Positions 1 through 5,284 of a stretch of 5,284 nt of DNA are shown here, one piece after another. The position numbers were made by a program, and so were the translations under genes. Source of the stretch: Bacteroidales bacterium (GTDB taxonomy: Bacteria > Bacteroidota > Bacteroidia > Bacteroidales > WCHB1-69); assembly GCA_031272415.1 (NCBI GenBank), contig JAISTU010000148.1, forward strand, positions 1-5,284, given 5' to 3'. Numbering within the stretch: the first letter of the stretch is position 1; every line of letters begins with the position of its first letter. The notes under the pieces are model-generated. The model was not told the DNA's origin, searched no databases, and saw nothing but the letters and a program-made list of their open reading frames with translations.

Positions 1-1785
1 TGTTTCGGCAGATTGAGTTAGAATCTTATTGAAAATCTCTTTTACAATCTCTATTTCCCGACAAATTGAAGACGGATATTTATATTGTTCGCTGTGAATG
101 AACTTGTCTAAATCATCCAACTTGGTAACATTCTCAAAACTATTGTGTTCTGTGCTTGATGGAATACCTGTTTTGGCAATTTTCAATTTCTCTATTTGAA
201 AATTCGACTTGCCGATTATTTCGCTGATTAAAGACAGGTATTCAATTCCAAGCCCGTCAATCCAATATAATTTATCAACCGCCGCTTTCGCCAACAGTTC
301 TTTGGACGATTCAAATTTATGATACCAGTCGTAAAAATTTGCTTCGTTTGTGTTCTTCTCGGCAATAATATTCTTTATTTCGTCTGTATAAGTGTCATTT
401 ACCTTGGCTTGTTTATACGCTTGAATGTAGTTGTTTGCCCAATATTCGGGGTATTGAGGGTCAAGCCCGCAATGACGGTTTGATAAATACGCAGCAAAAT
501 CAGGATACAATTTTTCTAAATCTGTGATTTTTAGTTTGCCAACTTTGTACCAACCAATAAATAACTCTTTTTCAAAGTCAAATCTGCCTGAACAAAGCGA
601 AATGGCTTTGGTGGTGTCGGTTTTGGAAATTTCCAAAATCTGTTCTTTCATTTGCAATAAATCCGCTTCGGGCAGTTTATATTGTCTGTCAAACAGCTTT
701 AACAGCGTGTTGCGTTCTTCAATCTGGCTTTGTACACTTGTGTAAACGAAAATCGAAAGGGCAATTTCTCGGAATAATCTTAACGCCGAATAATCTACGC
801 TATCAAGCATAATACAGTTAAGATATTCATTTTCAACAATAAATTGCAAGTAGTAATATTTGAGCAACCAACGGTCAAATTCTGTTGTATCGGTTGCTGT
901 CCATTTGTTTAGCAATTTTTTGATTGAGATTATACCAACATCAATCTGGGTTTCTACAAAAGATTTGAAAGAAAAATTGTTATTAGAAATATGGTATAAA
1001 AGTTGTTGCCAATATTTTTCTTCTGTTTCTATATATGGAATGTTGAGAAAAAGGTTATGATATTTTTCTATAAAATCATACGCAGAACTTATTTTTATTG
1101 GTGTAAAAATATTGTCAGGTTGAGAATTATCAGCGTAATCAATAATAGATAAAGACGAACAAACAACTTTTTCAGGAGTTGGATTAGTTTTCCAGAATTG
1201 CAACCAATCATACATTGTTTCTATTCCACGATATTCGTTTACTGAATGTTGAATATTCTTTTGCGTTAAAAAGACATCTACGGAATACTTATGTTCTGTC
1301 TTGACTGCCCAAACAGGAGCAATTTCAGTAGTTTTTGTTACAGACTCTAAAAAATTGCAAAAACGATGATGTAATCCAATTAAAGGAACATACAAGCGAC
1401 GGCAAGTATTTTTATTATTGTTTTCCATTTTTGAGAGTCCATAAAAGATAGCATTAAAATTGTCATTGTCATAAAAACGTACTATTTCAGAGAATGGTAC
1501 AATTATACTACTAACTTGTAAATTTTTAATCGCATCAGATAATTCATCATTTGAAATCCAAACATCTTTATTGGTTTCAGGTAAAAGTGAATCCAGTCCG
1601 AAAATTCTTATGTTTAGTTCAACGAGTTTCATTAGTAAATTCTGAAACTCATTGAAATTATCGAACATAATAAAACGAACAGGATAACGATTACTTATAA
1701 TTTTGCTTGTGGCGCTATCGTTGTTGATTTCTGTAATCAGAGAATCAACCGAATCAAATATCTTTATTTTATCTTCTGCTGCCAT
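1..1785 (-). CDS. pglZ: PglZ-family phosphatase-like protein of a BREX defence system, probably type 4 (C-terminus cut off by window edge)
   Basis: Open from ATG at 1785 for 595 codons with no stop, running off the left edge, so the C-terminus is missing. PglZ proteins belong to the alkaline phosphatase superfamily and are the one component shared by all BREX types. Their role in phage exclusion is essential but biochemically unsettled. Seen here: an N-terminal region of about 270 residues containing RRLYVPLIGLHHRF (about 130-143); a helical middle; GLDPQYPEYW...YIQAYKQAK (440-464); then YWIDGLGIEY (507-516), whose Asp510 fits the first metal ligand after a beta strand; and TGIPSSTEHN (539-548), whose Thr545 fits the Thr nucleophile/metal site of the family. 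The remaining metal ligands (the DxxxH-type motifs) should lie beyond the window. No signal peptide or membrane segment is visible, so it is probably cytoplasmic. It starts 7 bases after the ATPase stop, so the two are very likely co-transcribed and translationally coupled. The family call is fairly secure; the subtype is inferred from gene order. Confidence 0.78.
   Translation of the reverse strand, partial: MAAEDKIKIFDSVDSLITEINNDSATSKIISNRYPVRFIMFDNFNEFQNLLMKLVELNIRIFGLDSLLPETNKDVWISNDELSDAIKNLQVSSIIVPFSEIVRFYDNDNFNAIFYGLSKMENNNKNTCRRLYVPLIGLHHRFCNFLESVTKTTEIAPVWAVKTEHKYSVDVFLTQKNIQHSVNEYRGIETMYDWLQFWKTNPTPEKVVCSSLSIIDYADNSQPDNIFTPIKISSAYDFIEKYHNLFLNIPYIETEEKYWQQLLYHISNNNFSFKSFVETQIDVGIISIKKLLNKWTATDTTEFDRWLLKYYYLQFIVENEYLNCIMLDSVDYSALRLFREIALSIFVYTSVQSQIEERNTLLKLFDRQYKLPEADLLQMKEQILEISKTDTTKAISLCSGRFDFEKELFIGWYKVGKLKITDLEKLYPDFAAYLSNRHCGLDPQYPEYWANNYIQAYKQAKVNDTYTDEIKNIIAEKNTNEANFYDWYHKFESSKELLAKAAVDKLYWIDGLGIEYLSLISEIIGKSNFQIEKLKIAKTGIPSSTEHNSFENVTKLDDLDKFIHSEQYKYPSSICREIEIVKEIFNKILTQSAET
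453..473. repeat. Near-perfect inverted repeat inside pglZ, resembling a dispersed palindromic repeat
   Basis: ATTGAGGG (453-460), a five-base loop TCAAG, and CCCGCAAT (466-473) pair at seven of eight positions. The only mismatch is A457 against G469. The flanking bases to about 447-478 extend the likeness to a repeat common in bacterial intergenic DNA, with core ATTGCGGGTCAAGCCCGCAAT and often followed by GACG, as it is here. Read on the coding strand it gives residues RHCGLDPQ (437-444) of the PglZ-like protein, the peptide typically produced when this repeat is translated. The palindrome is seen directly; the link to a repeat family is from memory and was not searched. The sequence could also be native coding DNA that matches by chance. 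Confidence 0.5.
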
Positions 1786-1792
1786 TTTCCAA
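1786..1792 (-). promoter_or_regulatory. Seven-base ATPase-pglZ junction with weak start signal
   Basis: Between the ATPase stop TAA and the pglZ ATG lies only TTGGAAA on the minus strand. The GGA sits just two bases before the ATG, too close for a standard Shine-Dalgarno, and the bases before it (inside the ATPase 3' end) are AT-rich. Start of pglZ therefore probably depends on ribosomes finishing the ATPase and re-initiating, which would hold the two products in a fixed ratio. This is an inference from spacing. Confidence 0.45.
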
Positions 1793-4700
1793 TTATTCTA
1801 AATTATCATCAATAATTTCTGCTGTTTGCGGAAATTTTTCGAGTATCTGCAATAAAACATTTTTCAATGCAATAGACGAACTATTGCTTGCGTTTGCAAC
1901 TTTGTTTTTTGCTCTGCTTACCCTTTCTCCCATCGAAATAGATACAGTTGGAGGAGTGGGCATTGGTATAGGTTGTGAAATTGGGTCTGGCACAGGGTCA
2001 GTTTTTTTTGTTTTTTCCAGATAAAACCTGTTTGCTGTTTGTATTACTTCCAATTCCTGCCATCTTCCGCTCTCTTGTAGTGTTTGATTAAAGAAATCTC
2101 TTAATTCGTCCCACCAATCATCTTGAATATCAATGGCACTGTCTTTGATAAAATACTTAAAACCTTCTTCAAAATTTTGAGGATTTACGGCGGTTTTCAA
2201 ATCAAAAGAATACTGGTTTATCAAATGCAATGTGGAATTTACAAGTTCCGCTTTAATTGTATCATCTTTGATTAGCAATGTAAGATTATTAATCAATTTG
2301 AGTAAATCTGGTTTTGTAAGCGACTTGGAGTATTTTAGACACCACAATGGTAATTTTGCTTTTTGAGTACAATATGCAACTACACCCCACCTTACATTTA
2401 TTAGACTTGTAAGTTCGGGTGCATCTTTCAAAGTTTCCATATTGAAAATTTTGATTAACAAATCTTTCAATTTCCGTTCTTCTTCGGAACCAAAACGAAC
2501 TCTCAATTTGGAGTCATTGCCTCCTTTTTCCCAATATTTGATTATCTCTTCTACCTTGTCCCGCATATTAGTGTTGTCAATAGGAACGCTGTTGTCAGTC
2601 AATTCTTTTACATATTTTCGCAGGACAAAAGCCAAAACTGCCATGCTTGGCATATTTTTGTATAAACCAAAAGGCGGTTTGGTAAGCGGTTGCAATACTG
2701 CCCCTAAATTAAATGTAATGTTTTGTTTTTTTGCATCTTTCAGTAATTCATCTACTTTTGTTTGAGTTAAAATAAATGGGTGATTCTGCGGAGCATCAGT
2801 TTTAAATTCTAAATTTTGCTCTACAATCCAATCTCCTTTTTCGTCTTCAAGTAATTTTTTAGCAAGCGTTATATTAAACTTGTTTTTGGCTTCATCTCGG
2901 TCTTTTGCTGCAAGCATAATCTCTGCTGCACTCGTTGCCATTTTTACACCCCAAAATTGCGGAGTAGGCGTATTTCGCATTGATGACATTGCATCTATTG
3001 CACTACTAAATATTTTGTAATTTATGGCTGTGTTTATATGTCTGGCAACGGCAAAACCACTTGCATTTATAGTGTTTTTATCAGCCCTGAAATACACAGT
3101 TGTTGTTCCCTGTTTTAATCTGGCAATCCAATTTGTTATAATTTTATTGGCATTTTTATTATCGGCAGTTGCCTGTTCTCGATAATTAGGATAGTTGTTT
3201 GCCGCACGTGCAGAGGCAATATATTCAATAAAATCTCTCTTTTGAGAGCCATTAGAATCAAACACTTCATCAAATACTACAAAAATCACATTTTTGTATT
3301 CTTCTGCGCTTGGTAATGTTGTCATTTTTTCTAAAAGTAATGCTTTTTCTGCATTGTTCATCGAAAATAATAAAGCAATATTAAGCGTATAGAAAGTGTC
3401 TTTGAAAGCAGAATTTGTTAAACTGCGAATATAAGAATCATTGTAACTGCCTGATAAAAAAGAAAATTTAGGTTGTCTTACCAAATCTGTTCCAAAGATT
3501 TCTTTCTTGATTTCTTCTTTGTTCAGCGTGTCAAAATCAATTATTTTAATAATATCGGTAGAATATGCCGCTATTGCTTTCTCTCTTTCTCTGTTGATTT
3601 CTTCCAAAGGCAGGGAAGAAGTGGCAATTAGGAAATTGTCTGATGGGTCGCGGCGGATTATTGAACTTTGATGAAAATATTCCAGTATGTCGTCAATAGG
3701 AGTATTAAAAGTTTCTCCCTCAAATAGATACTTGATATTTTGAGATGAAGGTAATATCTTTGGTGATTCACTACTTCTGCTACCCATAGCGTAACGCATT
3801 GCATTAAGCAACAAAATCCCTTTGAAAACTTTTTCATAATCAACCCCTTTGTCAGCCACTATGGTTTTATGGGCATTGAAATTAGCAACTACAACTGCGT
3901 ATTTTCTCGTGTCATTTACAAATTCTTCCAAAAAATAATCCCATAAAAAGTCTGCTGTTATCAAACGTTGTTCATTGCAAGCATTTTCATCATTCAAGAA
4001 GTTCAAAAAACCTTTGTCTTTATCATATAAAAATTCAAAAACGCTTCTACTTGAAGAACCTATCTGGTCGGCTATTGCAGAGCATAAGAAAGCGGAATAC
4101 GGGTGTAACGGAAATAAGTTTTGAATATCTTTCTTTGCCTGTTGATTGCTGTCAGTCAAATAGTTTATCAGGTTTGCAAAAATATTCATTTTGGGAGTTG
4201 AAAGTTCATCATATTTGCTCTCATTTTCTTTCTTTATAGTTGCCGACATAATATGATAAGTCGTGATAGCTTCCATTCCAAATGGCATAATGTAAAAACG
4301 GTCGTCTGTTTTCTTTTGCTGTTCCTCCGTTGCTCGTGCTTCGTAAATTTGAGGACCACATAAATAAAGGTAAACATCGTGTTCAAAAGTTACCTCCGCT
4401 ATACTTTGGATATGTCCCAGACTTCCTTGTACTCGTTCTATTATGTCTGGAAATTCATCCCAAAGAATTAGTAATCCATCGGCGATTTTCTTACTTTTGA
4501 TTTCTGTTACCACATCTTTCAACCACTCCGAAATATTCTGATTTGACAGTTGCACACTGTATTTTGAAAGCGTTCGTTCTAAAACTAAAAAGAAATCAAC
4601 GTCCTCTGCTTTTAATTTTTTAATAATATCATCCGCATTATTGATATTACGGTTCTTTAATTCGCTGTTTTCGGCAATTATAGTATTTATATTTAAGGCT

Positions 4701-5191
4701 GTGTTGGTTGTCAAATAAGTAATGGCTTGGTCGAAATCAGATTTTACTGCAATCATTGCATTAACTTTTGTAAGTTCTTCTTTAATGCGTTTTTCTACAA
4801 CTAAATTAAAAGAATCTATATCTTTGATTTTGCCATCAAAAGTTGAGCGAATAACAACCGGGAAAAGTTTTCTTTTTCTGTTCTTTAACTGCTCTTTGAG
4901 ATTGGGATTATGGATTTGTTCAAGATAATCAGCAATTACATTATGCTCATCGCAAAGTAAATGCTTTATTACTGAACAAGCGTGGCTCTTACCTGTACCA
5001 TAAGTTCCACGCACCCACAAACTTTTCCTCTCTTGTTTTACATTTGTTGAAACTGCTGTCAATGTTCGTTGCAGTAAATTCTCAAATGTTGTTGTCGGGA
5101 TAAAGCGTTTCCAATAATCCTGCATTTCCTCATCGACTTTTACGACGGGAAGAAAATCTGAACGTAGAGTGATAAAATCAGAGTATTTCAT
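1793..5191 (-). CDS. brxC: Large P-loop ATPase, BrxC-like component of a BREX defence system
   Basis: Complete 1132-residue protein, ATG at 5191 to TAA at 1793. BrxC/PglY ATPases are large cytoplasmic P-loop proteins of BREX phage-exclusion systems. They are required for defence and probably use ATP to assemble or move the complex on DNA. Seen: Walker A GTYGTGKS (62-69, Lys68); Walker B LLILWDEF (240-247, Asp245-Glu246); a following strand LYLCGPQ (275-281), a possible sensor; FPLHPY (360-365); and SRSVFEFL (381-388), with Arg382 a candidate arginine finger. Further on are a hydrophobic strand ending in Asp-Glu (635-642), KPPFGLYKNMPSMAVLAFVL (838-857), and LPLWCLKYSK (947-956), blocks of the type found in this ATPase group. 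A proline-rich linker (about 1066-1081) leads to a short helical tail (1082-1132). This start is preferred because it lies 16 bases after the upstream stop and leaves a full N-terminal region before the P-loop. Length fits the family (about 1100-1250). The next gene encodes a PglZ protein, which supports BREX. A related DUF499-type ATPase is the alternative. Confidence 0.72.
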   Translation of the reverse strand: MKYSDFITLRSDFLPVVKVDEEMQDYWKRFIPTTTFENLLQRTLTAVSTNVKQERKSLWVRGTYGTGKSHACSVIKHLLCDEHNVIADYLEQIHNPNLKEQLKNRKRKLFPVVIRSTFDGKIKDIDSFNLVVEKRIKEELTKVNAMIAVKSDFDQAITYLTTNTALNINTIIAENSELKNRNINNADDIIKKLKAEDVDFFLVLERTLSKYSVQLSNQNISEWLKDVVTEIKSKKIADGLLILWDEFPDIIERVQGSLGHIQSIAEVTFEHDVYLYLCGPQIYEARATEEQQKKTDDRFYIMPFGMEAITTYHIMSATIKKENESKYDELSTPKMNIFANLINYLTDSNQQAKKDIQNLFPLHPYSAFLCSAIADQIGSSSRSVFEFLYDKDKGFLNFLNDENACNEQRLITADFLWDYFLEEFVNDTRKYAVVVANFNAHKTIVADKGVDYEKVFKGILLLNAMRYAMGSRSSESPKILPSSQNIKYLFEGETFNTPIDDILEYFHQSSIIRRDPSDNFLIATSSLPLEEINREREKAIAAYSTDIIKIIDFDTLNKEEIKKEIFGTDLVRQPKFSFLSGSYNDSYIRSLTNSAFKDTFYTLNIALLFSMNNAEKALLLEKMTTLPSAEEYKNVIFVVFDEVFDSNGSQKRDFIEYIASARAANNYPNYREQATADNKNANKIITNWIARLKQGTTTVYFRADKNTINASGFAVARHINTAINYKIFSSAIDAMSSMRNTPTPQFWGVKMATSAAEIMLAAKDRDEAKNKFNITLAKKLLEDEKGDWIVEQNLEFKTDAPQNHPFILTQTKVDELLKDAKKQNITFNLGAVLQPLTKPPFGLYKNMPSMAVLAFVLRKYVKELTDNSVPIDNTNMRDKVEEIIKYWEKGGNDSKLRVRFGSEEERKLKDLLIKIFNMETLKDAPELTSLINVRWGVVAYCTQKAKLPLWCLKYSKSLTKPDLLKLINNLTLLIKDDTIKAELVNSTLHLINQYSFDLKTAVNPQNFEEGFKYFIKDSAIDIQDDWWDELRDFFNQTLQESGRWQELEVIQTANRFYLEKTKKTDPVPDPISQPIPMPTPPTVSISMGERVSRAKNKVANASNSSSIALKNVLLQILEKFPQTAEIIDDNLE

Positions 5192-5207
5192 ATTTCTGCT
5201 TATTTAT
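5192..5207 (-). promoter_or_regulatory. Short A-rich leader before the ATPase start, no Shine-Dalgarno
   Basis: The 16 bases between the upstream stop and the ATPase ATG read ATAAATAAGCAGAAAT on the minus strand. They are A-rich and contain no GGAGG-like element, the usual picture in Bacteroidota, where AT-rich unstructured leaders and ribosomal protein S1-independent recognition replace a strong Shine-Dalgarno. No promoter fits in so short a gap, so the ATPase is expected to be read from a promoter further upstream, outside the window. Confidence 0.4.
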
Positions 5208-5210
5208 TTA
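5200..5210 (-). other. Three-frame stop string at the end of the upstream gene
   Basis: On the minus strand TAAATAAATAA places a TAA in each of the three reading frames (offsets 0, 4 and 8). The first TAA ends the upstream gene. The string ensures that ribosomes in any frame stop before the ATPase start. It may simply reflect AT-rich sequence. Confidence 0.5.
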
Positions 5211-5284
5211 CAATTTTTGTTCATTATTTTTCTCTGTCAATTCCCTAACCGCTCTGTCAAAGTCGCTTTCGTATTGCAGCATTT
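5208..5284 (-). CDS. 3' end of an upstream gene in the same operon, product unknown (brxP candidate by position)
   Basis: One minus-strand frame is open from the right edge to TAA at 5208-5210. It codes for at least 24 residues, acidic and basic in alternation, including ESDFDRAVRELTEKN and ending NNEQKL, which looks like a charged helical C-terminal tail. The other two minus frames close within about 16 codons of the edge. An ATG is present at 5282, but a 24-codon gene is less likely than the end of a longer one. It stops 16 bases before the ATPase start on the same strand, so it probably shares its transcript. In type 4 BREX loci the gene before brxC is brxP, a PAPS-reductase-like protein, so that is the positional guess. 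Nothing in these residues proves it. Confidence 0.5.
   Translation of the reverse strand, partial: MLQYESDFDRAVRELTEKNNEQKL

Noticed and set aside
524..1060. Plus-strand open frames of 73 and 66 codons (524-745 and 860-1060)
   Set aside because: Both lie opposite the continuous 595-codon PglZ-like frame, have no start signals, and give Ser/Cys-rich sequences typical of antisense shadows.
1..1785. Long stretch that could be mistaken for non-coding because no complete ORF spans it
   Set aside because: It is one unbroken minus-strand frame from ATG at 1785 to the window edge; the stop is simply outside the window.
2442..2765. Plus-strand open frame of 107 codons
   Set aside because: It is antisense to the ATPase, Ser/Phe-rich, with no recognisable motif; a shadow frame.
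3658..3843. Minus-strand open frame of 61 codons inside the ATPase
   Set aside because: It is an out-of-frame overlap within a strongly supported coding region; no independent start signal.
4051..4928. Plus-strand open frames of 62 and 68 codons (4051-4239 and 4722-4928)
   Set aside because: They are antisense to the conserved ATPase N-terminal half and have no motif or ribosome site.
1..5284. Type 1 or type 2 BREX, or a DISARM/Dnd locus
   Set aside because: No methyltransferase, helicase or nuclease motif is visible and the ATPase-PglZ junction is direct; but flanking sequence is needed to exclude other BREX types fully.

Overview
The window is AT-rich (roughly a third G+C by hand count) and almost entirely coding. 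All genes run on the minus strand, so the reading order is from position 5284 towards 1. A-rich translation starts without a good Shine-Dalgarno, low G+C, and Asn/Lys/Ile-rich proteins suggest a member of the Bacteroidota. This is inferred from style, not from a marker gene.

Three same-strand genes are packed with almost no spacing. (1) The last 24 codons of an upstream gene (5208-5284) enter from the right edge; the product cannot be identified. (2) A complete 1132-residue P-loop ATPase (1793-5191) has a clear Walker A (GTYGTGKS) and Walker B (LLILWDEF) and the FPLHPY and SRSVFEFL blocks typical of the large BrxC/PglY-type ATPases. (3) Seven bases later a second long gene starts (1785) and runs off the left edge after 595 codons. 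It carries a PglZ-type alkaline-phosphatase-superfamily signature (YWIDGLGIEY, then TGIPSSTEHN).

A BrxC-like ATPase directly followed by a PglZ-family protein is the core pair of BREX (bacteriophage exclusion) defence islands. The order ATPase then PglZ, with another gene just upstream, best fits the type 4 layout brxP-brxC-pglZ-brxL. If that is right, the cut-off upstream gene is a PAPS-reductase-like brxP and a Lon-like brxL should lie beyond position 1. The window contains neither, so the subtype remains an inference. The ATPase probably powers or loads a complex in which PglZ is an essential partner. The biochemical mechanism of BREX is not fully known.

Other points of interest are a near-palindromic sequence inside pglZ (453-473), which resembles a dispersed bacterial repeat read in frame as RHCGLDPQ; a markedly AT-richer block in the first part of pglZ; and a proline-rich linker followed by a short C-terminal tail on the ATPase. 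There is no stretch over 300 bases without a gene, and no RNA gene, CRISPR array, insertion sequence or terminator was seen.
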